The notes: a model not told the origin generated them from the letters alone. A DNA stretch of 19,519 bases from Enterenecus faecium (GCA_018713215.1 DVFO01000042.1:1-19519); one strand, 5' to 3'; shown: positions 6,466-14,522, counted from the first letter of the stretch. Made by a program: numbers and translations.

Positions 6466-7446
6466 ATGTCCAATCAGTCTGCGCCCCCCTGTGGGACGCC
6501 TTATAAGACCACCTGCGGTGGTCAGGCCCTCATTGAGGGCATTATGATGCAGGGCCCGGAGAAGCGGGCCATCGTGGTGCGCAAGCCCAATGGGGAGCTG
6601 GATATCACCACCAAAAAGATTCAACCCCGGAGCCGGTTTGCCAAGCTGCCCCTGGTGCGGGGGGTGTTCGTCTTCGGCTCGGCCATGGTTCACGGAGTCC
6701 AGGCCCTGATGCACTCCGCCGAGGTGTCCGAGGAGGGGCTGGAGCAGGAGGAGGACGAGGAGCCCGGCTGGCTGGAGAGGTGGCTGGACGCCCACTTCAC
6801 CCAGGAGAAGGCCGCCTCCATTTTCATCACCATAGCGGCGGCCCTGGGTATTGCCTTTTCCGTGGGCCTGTTCATCCTGCTGCCCACCGCCCTCACCGGC
6901 TTCATCCGCCTGGTGTGGCCCCAGATGCCTCTGTGGGTCCAGGCGGTGGTGGAAGGCGTGATGAAGGTGGCCATATTCCTGTGTTACCTGTGGCTGTGCT
7001 CCCGTACCAAGGAGATGCGCCGGGTGTTCTCCTACCACGGGGCGGAGCACAAGGCCATCTACTGCTATGAAAACGGCCTGGAGCTCACCGTGGAGAACGT
7101 GAAAAAGCAGCCCCGCCACCATCCCCGCTGCGGCACCAGCTTTCTCTTTGTGGTGATTGTGGTGTCCATTTTCCTCTCTATCGTGATTTTCACCCCTTTG
7201 CAGATCAAAAACACCCTGCTGCGCATGGTGCTCCACCTGGTGCTGCTGCCCATCATTGTGGGTGTGACCTACGAGTTCAACCGCTATGTGGGCGGCCATG
7301 ACAACGCCCCGTGCCGTGCCCTGCGGGCTCCGGGGATGTGGATGCAGAACTTCACCACCTTTGAGCCGGATGAGAGCATGATTGAGGTGGCCATTACCGC
7401 TTTGAAGCTGGTGCTGCCCCGGGAAAAGGGCGCCGACGCCTGGTAA
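6466..7446 (+). CDS. DUF1385 integral membrane protein
   Basis: The start at 6466 (MSNQSAPPCG) is chosen over the open frame to 6361 because AAGGAG stands nine bases ahead and the N-terminal extension overlaps the promoter. The 326-residue product begins with the family hallmark GGQALIEGIMMQGP (18-31) and has an acidic segment SEEGLEQEEDEEP. Four hydrophobic segments follow at about 118-150, 157-178, 224-243 and 252-270. Between them are a conserved SYHGAEHKAIYCYENG block (189-204) and a RHHPRCGTSF block (217-226), whose His, Glu and Cys could bind a metal. The biochemical function of DUF1385 is unknown to me. In many Firmicutes it sits upstream of prmC, as here, where prmC starts 25 bases after the stop. 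A membrane metal-dependent activity is a guess only. Confidence 0.9.
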   Translation: MSNQSAPPCGTPYKTTCGGQALIEGIMMQGPEKRAIVVRKPNGELDITTKKIQPRSRFAKLPLVRGVFVFGSAMVHGVQALMHSAEVSEEGLEQEEDEEPGWLERWLDAHFTQEKAASIFITIAAALGIAFSVGLFILLPTALTGFIRLVWPQMPLWVQAVVEGVMKVAIFLCYLWLCSRTKEMRRVFSYHGAEHKAIYCYENGLELTVENVKKQPRHHPRCGTSFLFVVIVVSIFLSIVIFTPLQIKNTLLRMVLHLVLLPIIVGVTYEFNRYVGGHDNAPCRALRAPGMWMQNFTTFEPDESMIEVAITALKLVLPREKGADAW

Positions 7447-7471
7447 TGGAAGACAGAGAAAGGCGGCAGAC

Positions 7472-8365
7472 ATGCAGACGTATAACGACATTTACTTAGC
7501 GGTACGGCGCACCCTCAAGGAGTCCGGCGTGGAGCAAGCCCAGCTGGAGGCCATGGAGCTGATGTGCGCCGCCCTGGGCAAGCGCCGGGAAGAGGTGCTC
7601 CGGGACCTGTCTCTCTATGCCAGCGAGGCCATCGAGGGACAGGTGGACGCCCTGCTCCAGCGCAGACTGGCCGGGGAGCCCATCGCCTATATCCTTGGAG
7701 AGTGGGAGTTCTACGGCCTCACCCTCACCGTCACCCCCCAGGTGCTCATTCCCCGCCCCGACACCGAACTGCTGGTGGAGCGGGGGATTTTGGCGGTGCG
7801 GGACCTGCCCCAGGCCCGGGTGCTGGACCTGTGCACCGGCAGCGGCTGTGTGGGGCTGGCCCTGGCCTACAACTGCCCCAACGCCCAGGTGGTGCTGGCC
7901 GACTGGTCTCAGGACGCCCTGGAGGTGGCCCGGCAGAACCTGATGCGCTGCCAGCTCACCGACCAGGTGGAGCTGGTCCAGGTCAACGCCCTCCAGCCGC
8001 CCCCCCGGGAGCTGGGCGAGTTTGACCTCATTGTGTGCAATCCCCCCTACATCCCCCGCCAGGTGGTGGAGGAGGAGCTGGACCACTCGGTGCGGGACTA
8101 CGAGCCCCACCTGGCTCTGGACGGGGGCGAGGACGGCCTGGACTTCTACCGGGCCATCACCCTGCACTGGAACTGGGCCCTGCGCCCCGGCGGCAAGCTG
8201 ATCTTTGAGATCGGCTACGACCAGGAGGAAGCGGTGAAAAAGCTCATGGTGGACCGAGGCTTCCAGCAGGTCCGCAGTTTTCAAGACCCTGGCGGCCACT
8301 GGCGGGTCGTGGAGGGCATACTAGAACCCATACAGCCGGACGAGCCGGCAGGAAAGGAAGAATGA
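7472..8365 (+). CDS. prmC: Peptide chain release factor N5-glutamine methyltransferase
   Basis: The 297-residue protein has the two-part PrmC layout: a helical N-terminal substrate domain (about 1-80) ending in the conserved GEPIAYILGEWEFYGL stretch, then a class I SAM-dependent methyltransferase. The SAM loop is LDLCTGSGCVGLA (118-130) and the catalytic NPPYIP motif is at 190-195, which is diagnostic for N5-glutamine methylation. It methylates the GGQ glutamine of release factors RF1 and RF2 and so speeds peptide release. Length is normal. The stop TGA is only three bases before the recA ATG, so the two are cotranscribed. A prfA partner is not in the window. Confidence 0.96.
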   Translation: MQTYNDIYLAVRRTLKESGVEQAQLEAMELMCAALGKRREEVLRDLSLYASEAIEGQVDALLQRRLAGEPIAYILGEWEFYGLTLTVTPQVLIPRPDTELLVERGILAVRDLPQARVLDLCTGSGCVGLALAYNCPNAQVVLADWSQDALEVARQNLMRCQLTDQVELVQVNALQPPPRELGEFDLIVCNPPYIPRQVVEEELDHSVRDYEPHLALDGGEDGLDFYRAITLHWNWALRPGGKLIFEIGYDQEEAVKKLMVDRGFQQVRSFQDPGGHWRVVEGILEPIQPDEPAGKEE

Positions 8366-8368
8366 CGC

Positions 8369-9469
8369 ATGGCAGATAAGAAACGGCCCGTGGACCCTGT
8401 GGGGCCTGCATCGGATAAGAAGAAGGCGCTGGAGACCGCCATTGCCCAGATCGAGCGGGATTACGGCAAGGGCTCCATTATGCGCCTGGGAGAGAACGCC
8501 GACGTGATGGTGGAGGCCATCCCCACCGGCTCTCTGTCCCTGGACATCGCCCTGGGCATCGGCGGCGTGCCCAAGGGGCGTATCATTGAGATTTACGGCC
8601 CGGAATCCTCTGGTAAGACCACCCTGGCCCTCCACGTGGTGGCCGAGGCCCAGAAGCGGGGCGGCGAGGTGGCCTTCATCGACGCAGAGCACGCCCTGGA
8701 CCCCACCTATGCCCGTGCCCTGGGCGTGGACATTGACTCCATGCTCATCTCCCAGCCGGACACCGGCGAGCAGGGCCTGGAGATCTGCGAGGCCCTGGTG
8801 CGTTCCGGCGCCATTGATGTGGTGGTGGTGGACTCTGTGGCCGCCCTCACTCCCCGGGCGGAAATTGAGGGCGACATGGGCGACTCCCATGTGGGTCTGC
8901 TGGCCCGCCTCATGAGCCAGGCTCTGCGTAAGCTGGCCGGCTCCATCGCCAAGACCAACTGTGTGGTCATCTTCATCAACCAGCTCCGTGAGAAGGTGGG
9001 CGTGGTGTACGGCAACCCCGAGGTTACCACCGGTGGCCGTGCCCTGAAGTTCTACGCCTCGGTGCGTATGGAAGTGCGCCGGGTGGAGGCCCTGAAAAAC
9101 GGCACCGAGGTGGTGGGCAACCGCACCCGGGTGAAGATTGTGAAGAACAAGGTCTCTCCCCCCTTCCGGGAGGCAGAGTTTGAGATCATGTACGGCGAGG
9201 GCATCTCCAAGCTGGGCGAGCTGGTGGACCTGGGCGTAAAGCTGGACCTCATCCAGAAGTCCGGCTCCTGGTTCTCCATGGGCGACACCCGCCTGGGCCA
9301 GGGCAAGGACGCCGTGAAGAAGTACCTCACCGACAACCCTGAGATTGCCCAGGAGATCGAGGACCAGATTCGAGCCAACTCCTTCAAGCTCATGAGCCGC
9401 CAGTCCCAGATCGCCGCCCGGGCCGCCGGGCGGGCCGTGGACGTGTCGGCGGACGACTTTGAAGGATGA
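8369..9469 (+). CDS. recA: Recombinase RecA
   Basis: The 366-residue protein is a full-length RecA. It has the Walker A box GPESSGKTT at 77-85, Walker B VVVVDSVAAL, the DNA-binding loop regions MGDSHVGLLARLMSQALRKL and INQLREKVGVVYGNPEVTTGG, and the C-terminal domain. It forms ATP-dependent filaments on single-stranded DNA for homologous recombination and SOS signalling. The ATG has AAGGAAG upstream inside the prmC end. Its last four bases overlap the recX start. The C-terminus (SADDFEG) is acidic as usual. No SOS box is visible between prmC and recA or at the operon promoter, so expression may be mainly constitutive or driven from a site I cannot recognise. Confidence 0.98.
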   Translation: MADKKRPVDPVGPASDKKKALETAIAQIERDYGKGSIMRLGENADVMVEAIPTGSLSLDIALGIGGVPKGRIIEIYGPESSGKTTLALHVVAEAQKRGGEVAFIDAEHALDPTYARALGVDIDSMLISQPDTGEQGLEICEALVRSGAIDVVVVDSVAALTPRAEIEGDMGDSHVGLLARLMSQALRKLAGSIAKTNCVVIFINQLREKVGVVYGNPEVTTGGRALKFYASVRMEVRRVEALKNGTEVVGNRTRVKIVKNKVSPPFREAEFEIMYGEGISKLGELVDLGVKLDLIQKSGSWFSMGDTRLGQGKDAVKKYLTDNPEIAQEIEDQIRANSFKLMSRQSQIAARAAGRAVDVSADDFEG

Positions 9470-10122
9470 AACTAGTCAAGCTGGAGCCATCCTCTCGGAT
9501 TGAGGGGCGGTGGCTTGTCTGGCTGGAGGACGGCTCCCTGCTGCGGGTAGGGGAGGGGGACGTGGTGTCCTTTTCCCTCTACGCCGGGATGGAGCTGAGT
9601 GAGGAGCAGCTGGAAGGGTTGAAACAGGCCCAGGAGAAGGCCAAGCTGAAAAACAAGGCCCTCACCCTTCTGGCCGCCCGGCCCATGTCCCAGCGGGAGC
9701 TGGAGCGCAAGCTGTCCGCCAAGGCCCCCAGAAAGGGGGAGCCCCAGGAGGGGGAGGAGCAGCGGCAGCAGCGCCGGGAGATGGCCCAGGAGGTGGCCCA
9801 GCGCATGGCCCAGGTGGGGCTGGTGGACGACCGGGAGTACGCCTCCACGGTGGTGCGCCACTACAGCCGCAAGGGCTACGGCCCGGCCAAAATCCGGGAT
9901 GAACTGTACCGCCGTGGCGTCCCCAGAGAGTTCTGGGACGAGGCCATGGAGGAGCGGGACCAGGGGGACGACAAGCTCCGGGCCCTGGTGGAAAAGAAGC
10001 TCCGGGGGGCAGCGCCCACCCGGGAAGAACTGAAAAAAGTGTCCGCCTATCTGGCCCGCCGTGGCTTCGGCTGGGAGGAGATCTCCCGGGTGCTGAGCCA
10101 GGTGGAGCAAGAGGCGGAGTGA
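9466..10122 (+). CDS. recX: Regulatory protein RecX
   Basis: The 218-residue protein starts in an ATGA overlap with recA, the usual recA-recX coupling. The three-helix RecX repeats are visible: the LKNKALTLLAARPMSQRELERKL repeat, the GLVDDREYASTVVRHYSRKGYGPAKIRDELYRRGV repeat, and ALVEKKLRG...YLARRGFGWEEISRVL. A charged, glutamine-rich insertion (PRKGEPQEGEEQRQQ) sits between the first two repeats. RecX binds RecA filaments and limits their extension. The N-terminal ~60 residues (a KLEPSSRIEGRWLVWLEDG strand pair) are a small domain seen in Firmicutes RecX proteins. The gene ends five bases before rimO. Confidence 0.93.
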   Translation: MKLVKLEPSSRIEGRWLVWLEDGSLLRVGEGDVVSFSLYAGMELSEEQLEGLKQAQEKAKLKNKALTLLAARPMSQRELERKLSAKAPRKGEPQEGEEQRQQRREMAQEVAQRMAQVGLVDDREYASTVVRHYSRKGYGPAKIRDELYRRGVPREFWDEAMEERDQGDDKLRALVEKKLRGAAPTREELKKVSAYLARRGFGWEEISRVLSQVEQEAE

Positions 10123-10126
10123 AAGG

Positions 10127-11461
10127 ATGGAACCAATGAGTTATACCGTGGCATTCCAGTCTCTGGGCTGCTCCAAGAACCTGGTGAACACCGAGCAGAT
10201 GATGGCCCTGTGCCGGGCCGCTGGCTACCACGTCACCGGGGAGCCCCGGGGGGCGGACGTGGCGGTCCTCAACACCTGCGGGTTTATTGAGGCGGCCAAG
10301 AGCGAGGCCATCGACTGCATTTTGGAGCTGGCCCAGCTGAAGAAAGAGGGGCAGCTGAAAAAGCTGCTGGTCACCGGGTGCCTGTCCCAGCGCTACCCCC
10401 AGGACATCCGCACCGAGCTGCCCGAGGTGGACGGCCTGCTGGGCACCGGCAGCTATACCGACGTGGTGTCCGCCATTGAGGAGCTCATGGCCGGGGAACA
10501 GGCCCAGCACTTCGGGGACATCCACCGCACCTATGAGGACGGGGAGCGGGTGGTCACCACCCCCCCTTATACCGCATATTTGAAAATTGCCGAGGGGTGC
10601 AGCAACGGCTGCGCCTTCTGCATCATCCCCAAGCTCCGGGGCCGCTACCGCAGCCGCTCCATGGAGCACATCCTGGAGGAGGCCCAGAAGCTGGCGGACA
10701 ACGGAGTGCAGGAACTCATCGTCATCGCCCAGGACATCACCCGCTACGGGCAGGACCTGGAGGAGCCCACCACCCTGGCGGCGCTCCTGCGTGAGCTGTG
10801 CAAGCTGCCCTTCCACTGGATTCGGCTCCATTACCTCTACCCTGAGGCGGTGACCGACGAGCTCATTGAGGTGATTGCCAAGGAGCGGAAGATCGTCAAG
10901 TATCTGGACATTCCCATCCAGCATGCCAACGACGGCATTTTGAAGGCCATGCGCCGCCGCAGCACCAAGGCGGAGATCGAGACCCTCTTTGCCAAGTTGA
11001 GAGCCGCCATGCCCAAAGTGGTCATCCGCACTTCCCTTATCTGCGGCCTGCCCGGCGAGGGTGAGGAGGAGTTTGAGGAGCTGTGCGAGTTCCTGAAAGA
11101 GCAGAAGATTCAGCGGGCGGGTGTGTTCCAGTTCTCCCCTGAGGAGGGCACCTTGGCCGCTACCATGGAAAACCAGGTGGACCCCGAGGTGGCCGCCCGC
11201 CGGGTGGAGCTGGTGGTGGACCTCCAGTCCCGCATCATGGACGAGTACAACCAGGAGCGTCTGGGCACTTGCATGGAAGTGTTGTGCGAGGGCTTTGATG
11301 CCAATGAAGGTTGCTTTGTGGGCCGTACCTACGCCGACTCGGTGGACATTGACGGCCGGGTGCTGTTCACCGCCGCAGGCGACGTGAAAGCAGGAGAATT
11401 TGTGTGGGTCCGCATCACCGACACCGCCGACGGGGACCTCACGGGCGAGATTGAGGAGTGA
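10127..11461 (+). CDS. rimO: Ribosomal protein S12 methylthiotransferase RimO
   Basis: The 444-residue radical-SAM protein has all three parts of the methylthiotransferase family. The N-terminal MTTase domain holds cluster cysteines C15 (SLGCSKN), C51 (NTCGFI) and C85 (TGCLSQRYP). The radical-SAM core holds C158, C162 and C165 in the EGCSNGCAFCIIP motif. A C-terminal TRAM domain ends the protein. SLGCSKNLVNTE and the RGRYRSRSM segment favour RimO over MiaB. It adds a methylthio group to an aspartate of ribosomal protein S12. Two starts are possible: ATG 10127 with GGAG seven bases upstream, or ATG 10136 with AAAGG nine bases upstream; I keep the first. It sits between recX and pgsA with gaps of only a few bases. 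Confidence 0.95.
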   Translation: MEPMSYTVAFQSLGCSKNLVNTEQMMALCRAAGYHVTGEPRGADVAVLNTCGFIEAAKSEAIDCILELAQLKKEGQLKKLLVTGCLSQRYPQDIRTELPEVDGLLGTGSYTDVVSAIEELMAGEQAQHFGDIHRTYEDGERVVTTPPYTAYLKIAEGCSNGCAFCIIPKLRGRYRSRSMEHILEEAQKLADNGVQELIVIAQDITRYGQDLEEPTTLAALLRELCKLPFHWIRLHYLYPEAVTDELIEVIAKERKIVKYLDIPIQHANDGILKAMRRRSTKAEIETLFAKLRAAMPKVVIRTSLICGLPGEGEEEFEELCEFLKEQKIQRAGVFQFSPEEGTLAATMENQVDPEVAARRVELVVDLQSRIMDEYNQERLGTCMEVLCEGFDANEGCFVGRTYADSVDIDGRVLFTAAGDVKAGEFVWVRITDTADGDLTGEIEE

Positions 11462-11466
11462 GCGAC

Positions 11467-11988
11467 ATGGAATGGAATACCGCCAATAAACTGACCATGC
11501 TCCGGGTGATTTTGATTCCCGTGTACCTGGTGGTGTGGTACCTGAACCTGAAATACAGCGCTCTGCTGGCCCTGGCCGTGTTTGTCATCGCCAGCGTCAC
11601 CGACTTCCTGGACGGCTATGTGGCCCGGCACTACAACCAGGTGACCACCTTCGGCAAGTTCATGGACCCCCTGGCGGACAAGATTCTGGTGATTACCGCC
11701 ATGATCTGGTTTGTCTCCGTGGGTCTGCTCCCCGTGTGGGCCCTGGTCATCGTGGTGGCCCGGGAGTTTGCCGTGTCCGGCCTGCGGCTCATCGCCGTGG
11801 ACAATGGCCGGGTCATCGCCGCCGCCTGGTCTGGCAAGGTGAAGACCTTCTCCACCATGGTGTGTCTGTGCCTGATGCATCTGCCCATTCCTGAGATTTT
11901 GGTGCAGGTGTGCGTGTGGGTGATTGTGATCACCACCGTGTACTCCGGCATTGAGTATTTCTGGAAAAACAAAGATGTGATGAAATAA
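11467..11988 (+). CDS. pgsA: CDP-diacylglycerol--glycerol-3-phosphate 3-phosphatidyltransferase
   Basis: The 173-residue membrane protein carries the CDP-alcohol phosphotransferase signature D-x2-DG-x2-AR-x8-G-x3-D-x3-D, seen as DFLDGYVARHYNQVTTFGKFMDPLAD. It makes phosphatidylglycerophosphate, the precursor of phosphatidylglycerol and cardiolipin. An N-terminal NKLTMLRVILIPV segment and further hydrophobic helices fit an integral membrane enzyme. The start is taken as ATG 11467 because GAGGAG lies eight bases upstream; a GTG at 11458 overlapping rimO would have almost no spacing to that site. It is the last gene of the operon, followed directly by a terminator. Confidence 0.92.
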   Translation: MEWNTANKLTMLRVILIPVYLVVWYLNLKYSALLALAVFVIASVTDFLDGYVARHYNQVTTFGKFMDPLADKILVITAMIWFVSVGLLPVWALVIVVAREFAVSGLRLIAVDNGRVIAAAWSGKVKTFSTMVCLCLMHLPIPEILVQVCVWVIVITTVYSGIEYFWKNKDVMK

Positions 11989-11995
11989 ACACAAA

Positions 11996-12035
11996 AAAGT
12001 GGAAGTGGCTGTTATACGGCTACTTCCACTTTCTT
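11996..12035 (+). terminator. Rho-independent terminator of the DUF1385...pgsA operon
   Basis: AAAGTGGAAGTGGC (11996-12009) pairs with GCTACTTCCACTTT (12019-12032) in a 14-bp stem with one G-U pair and a 9-nt loop. A T-rich tail (TTCTTTTTCTCTT) follows. It begins eight bases after the pgsA stop. Confidence 0.9.
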
Positions 12036-12631
12036 TTTCTCTTCTATGCACTTGCCAGTGCTGCGGGGACGCTCCCCGCTGGGGGTTTCTTTTGAGCGGG
12101 CAAAAGAAACCAAAACCCGCTTAGGGCGTTCCCCCCTAAGTACCCCCCTGAGGTACCAGGCTGTCAATGCGTCAAGACTAGGTTCGGCCCGTCACTCTTA
12201 TTGTGGTTCCTGTTTCTGCCACCACACCAGGTCACCCTGGGAAGCTGGCCCTACAGCCAGGTGGTTTTCACAGCCGGGCCTACCCTGGAGAAGCGGCGTT
12301 CCCGCCGCCGGGAACCAGGCCGCCGAGCGCTGGAAACAGCAGCTCACCAGGGTAAGGCCCTGGTGAGAGAAGCATAGTTTTGCAGAGAAGCAGGTACATT
12401 CTGTAGCATTGCCATGCTATCTATGTGACCCCACCAAGCCAAGGGCCGAGAAGAGAAGAACGCAGGGGCTCCCAGTACCGCGGGGTGGATTCCACAAGGC
12501 GGGGGAAGACCCCGCCTTTGGCGATTCTTTCCCCGATTTCTCATCGGGGAGAAATCGGGCCCAGCGGAGCGCCCCCAGGCTGGCAAGCCGGAACAGGGTG
12601 ATTCTGATAAGAAGATTATTTCAGGATAAGA
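12036..12631. repeat. Gene-free stretch with a dense set of hairpins
   Basis: No convincing gene lies here; open frames have no ribosome binding sites or family motifs. Perfect stems found by eye are: 12063-12079 (7 bp, CGC loop); 12084-12111 (11 bp, AGCGGG loop); 12298-12315 (7 bp, CCGC loop); 12343-12367 (10 bp, TAAGG loop); 12404-12419 (6 bp, TGCC loop); 12498-12516 (7 bp, 5-nt loop); and 12532-12559 (11 bp, ATCGGG loop). The first two and last two repeat the same order: a short GC-rich hairpin, then an 11-bp hairpin with a six-base loop ending in CGGG. It may be an extragenic repeat element, a structured RNA, or decayed mobile DNA. Confidence 0.6.
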
Positions 12632-12665
12632 AAATGACCTGCTGCGTTAACGCAACAGGCCATTT
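12632..12665 (-). terminator. Terminator of galM
   Basis: AAATGACCTGCTGCG and CGCAACAGGCCATTT (plus strand) form a long stem with two mismatched or wobble positions and a TTAA loop. On the minus strand it is followed by TTTTCTTATC; on the plus strand by CTCTTTTT, so it could work in both directions. It starts 14 bases past the galM stop. Confidence 0.8.
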
Positions 12666-12678
12666 CTCTTTTTATGAA

Positions 12679-13716
12679 TTACACGAACTTGTACACGGTC
12701 TCTTCCCGGTACTCCTGACCGGGCTTGAGCACGGCGGAGGGGAAGTTGGCGTGGTTGGGGGCGTCGGGGAAGTTCTGGGTCTCCAGGCAGAAGCCCCAGC
12801 GCTTGTCGTAGGGAGCGCCGTCCTTGCCCACAGGGCAGCCGTCCATGTAGTTGCCGGAGTAGAACTGCACGCCGGGGGTGGTGGTGTGCACCTCCATGGT
12901 GATGCCAGTGGCGGGGGAGTGGGCAGTGGCCACGTGGCGCAGCTGTCCAGCCTCACCATCCAGCACCCAGTTGTGGTCGTAGCCTCGGGCCATGGTCAGC
13001 TGCTCAAAGTCGTCGTCCCAGTGTGCGCCCATGGCCACGGGGGTACGCAGGTCCATGGGAGTGCCCTCCACGCTGGCGATCTCCCCGGTGGGGATGGACC
13101 CGGCGTCGGTGGGGGTATAGGACTGGGCCTTGATGCAGATGGTCTGGTTATCCACCGGGCCGCTGTCGTGACCGGAGAGGTTGAAGTAGCAGTGGTTGGT
13201 GAGGTTGCACAGGGTGTCCGCGTCGGTGTTGGCGTGGTAGGAGATGGACAGCCCATCCTCGGTCAGAGTGTAGGTGACGATGACGGTGAGGGTGCCGGGA
13301 TAGTTCTCCTGGCCGTCGGGGCTGACCAGGGAGAGCACCACCTGGTTCTCAGTCTGGTCCTCTACGGTCCAAATCTGCTTGTCAAAGCCGATGTCGCCGC
13401 CGTGGAGGTGGTTGGGGCCGTTGTTGGTGGCCAGGGTATAGTCCACCCCGCCCAGGGTAAATTTGCCCTGGTTGATGCGGTTGCCGAAGCGGCCAATGAG
13501 CGCGCCGATGTAGCAGGTCTGGGCCATGTAGTCCTCGATGGTGTCGAAGCCCAGGGCCACGTCCACGGGGTTGCCGTCCTTGTCGGGGACCACCAGGGAG
13601 CGGATGGCGCCGCCATAGGTGAGGATGGAGCAGCGCAGAGCGCCGCAGCGGAGGGTGAGTTCTTCCACCAGGTCACCGTTGGGCATGGTGGCAAAGAGGG
13701 TGCGGTTGTCAGACAT
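12679..13716 (-). CDS. galM: Aldose 1-epimerase (mutarotase)
   Basis: The start at 13716 (MSDNRTLFAT) is chosen over the longer frame to 13776 because AAGGAGG lies seven bases upstream and the longer frame would run through the promoter. The 345-residue enzyme has the galactose mutarotase motifs: GRFGNRINQGKFTLGG (75-90), NGPNHLHGG with H105, the catalytic-acid histidine H175 in LTNHCYFNLSG, D247 in RGYDHNWVL, and the probable catalytic base E312 in FCLETQNFPDAPNH. It interconverts alpha and beta anomers of galactose or glucose, feeding the Leloir pathway in the cytoplasm. No other gal genes are nearby, so it seems to stand alone with its own promoter and terminator. Confidence 0.95.
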   Translation of the reverse strand: MSDNRTLFATMPNGDLVEELTLRCGALRCSILTYGGAIRSLVVPDKDGNPVDVALGFDTIEDYMAQTCYIGALIGRFGNRINQGKFTLGGVDYTLATNNGPNHLHGGDIGFDKQIWTVEDQTENQVVLSLVSPDGQENYPGTLTVIVTYTLTEDGLSISYHANTDADTLCNLTNHCYFNLSGHDSGPVDNQTICIKAQSYTPTDAGSIPTGEIASVEGTPMDLRTPVAMGAHWDDDFEQLTMARGYDHNWVLDGEAGQLRHVATAHSPATGITMEVHTTTPGVQFYSGNYMDGCPVGKDGAPYDKRWGFCLETQNFPDAPNHANFPSAVLKPGQEYREETVYKFV

Positions 13717-13746
13717 GGGAAAAACCTCCTTATGTGCTTTTTTTCG

Positions 13747-13776
13747 ATTGTAGCACTGGAAGGGCCCCTGCGTCAA
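13747..13776 (-). promoter_or_regulatory. SigA-type promoter of galM
   Basis: On the minus strand TTGACG (13771-13776) and TACAAT (13747-13752) stand 18 bases apart, with an expected start near 13740, about 24 bases before the galM ATG. It begins eight bases after the mntP stop, so galM has its own start of transcription, but mntP read-through is possible because no terminator separates them. Confidence 0.8.
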
Positions 13777-13783
13777 CTACCCC

Positions 13784-14350
13784 TTACAGGGCCAGCAGCC
13801 CCAAATGCTCCAACAAAATTTTGGCCCCGATGAGCACCAGCACCACGCCGCCCAGCAGTTCCGCCTTGGATTTGAAGCGGGCGCCGAAGACGTTGCCGAT
13901 TTTCACGCCTGCTGCCGAGATGACAAAGGTGCACACCCCGATGATGGCCACGGCCAGCCAGATGTTCACCCGCAGGAAGGCGAAGGTGATGCCCACGGCC
14001 AGGGCGTCAATGGAGGTGGCCACCGCCAGCAGGAACATACCGGGGACGGCCAGGGAAGGGGAGACCTCCTCCTCGTCGCCGCTAAAGGCCTCCCGAATCA
14101 TGTTGCCGCCGATGATGAGCAGCAGCACAAAGGCAATCCAGTGGTCCAGCGCCTGGACCAGCTGGGTGAAGGCGGAGCCCAAAAAGTACCCCAGCAGGGG
14201 CATGAGGGCCTGGAAGGCCCCAAACCAAAGGCCCACGATGACCATGTGGCGCAGATTGAGCTTGCGGATGGACAGGCCCTTGCAGATGGACACGGCAAAA
14301 GCGTCCATGGCAAGGCCAACAGCTAAAATCAAAAGTTCCCAAATTCCCAT
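13784..14350 (-). CDS. mntP: Manganese efflux pump MntP
   Basis: The start at 14350 (MGIWELLILA) is chosen because the longer open frame to 14482 runs through the riboswitch and terminator; AAAGG sits about ten bases upstream. The 188-residue protein has the MntP/DUF204 pattern of two homologous halves with three helices each. Each half carries a conserved membrane aspartate, D16 in GLAMDAFAVS and D115 in ATSIDALAVG, followed by similar sequence. The acidic loop GDEEEVSPS connects the halves. It exports Mn2+ and protects from manganese excess. The riboswitch directly upstream is the class that turns on Mn exporters, which independently supports the function. Confidence 0.95.
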   Translation of the reverse strand: MGIWELLILAVGLAMDAFAVSICKGLSIRKLNLRHMVIVGLWFGAFQALMPLLGYFLGSAFTQLVQALDHWIAFVLLLIIGGNMIREAFSGDEEEVSPSLAVPGMFLLAVATSIDALAVGITFAFLRVNIWLAVAIIGVCTFVISAAGVKIGNVFGARFKSKAELLGGVVLVLIGAKILLEHLGLLAL

Positions 14351-14389
14351 ATTCTTCTCGCCTTTCTGTTTCCCGATTTGGGCGGGCAT

Positions 14390-14429
14390 AAAAAAAGAGA
14401 CTACCCGCCCTTTGTAGCGGATAAGTCTC
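14390..14429 (-). terminator. Riboswitch-controlled leader terminator upstream of mntP
   Basis: On the minus strand GAGACT-T-ATCCGC pairs with GCGGGT-AGTCTC (12 bp with one bulge and one wobble), followed by seven T. The 5' arm contains CTTATC, which is also the 3' half of the aptamer closing stem, so terminator and closed aptamer exclude each other. Confidence 0.85.
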
Positions 14430-14517
14430 ACTGTTTCAGACCCAGCCAGACGGACACACCGCCAGTATGTTGACCAGGCCACGGCGCAAACACGCCGCCA
14501 ATTACTCCCTTATCGTG
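14417..14517 (-). ncRNA. yybP-ykoY manganese riboswitch (mntP leader)
   Basis: The minus strand shows the conserved core of this class: GATAAGGGAGTA at the 5' side, GGTCAACATACTG in the middle and CAGTGAGACTTATC at the 3' side. The closing stem P1 is GATAAG (plus 14509-14514) with CTTATC (plus 14420-14425). Known members bind Mn2+ between two docked loops and raise expression of Mn exporters. Here ligand binding would hold CTTATC in P1 and prevent the terminator at 14390-14429, predicting an ON switch. It starts almost at the predicted transcription start. Confidence 0.93.
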
Positions 14518-14522
14518 TGGGT

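Noticed and set aside
12046..12366. Open frame of 106 codons in the hairpin cluster
   Set aside because: No ribosome binding site, no domain, and the frame crosses several perfect palindromes. Better explained as a by-product of the repeat region.
12036..12631. CRISPR array, or a housekeeping RNA such as RNase P RNA, SRP RNA or 6S RNA
   Set aside because: There are no regularly spaced identical repeats, and I could not find the conserved cores of these RNAs in the stretch.
12409..13833. Long plus-strand open frame (474 codons) covering galM
   Set aside because: The opposite strand encodes a complete aldose 1-epimerase with catalytic residues, promoter and terminator. The plus frame is its mirror and runs through hairpins at its start.
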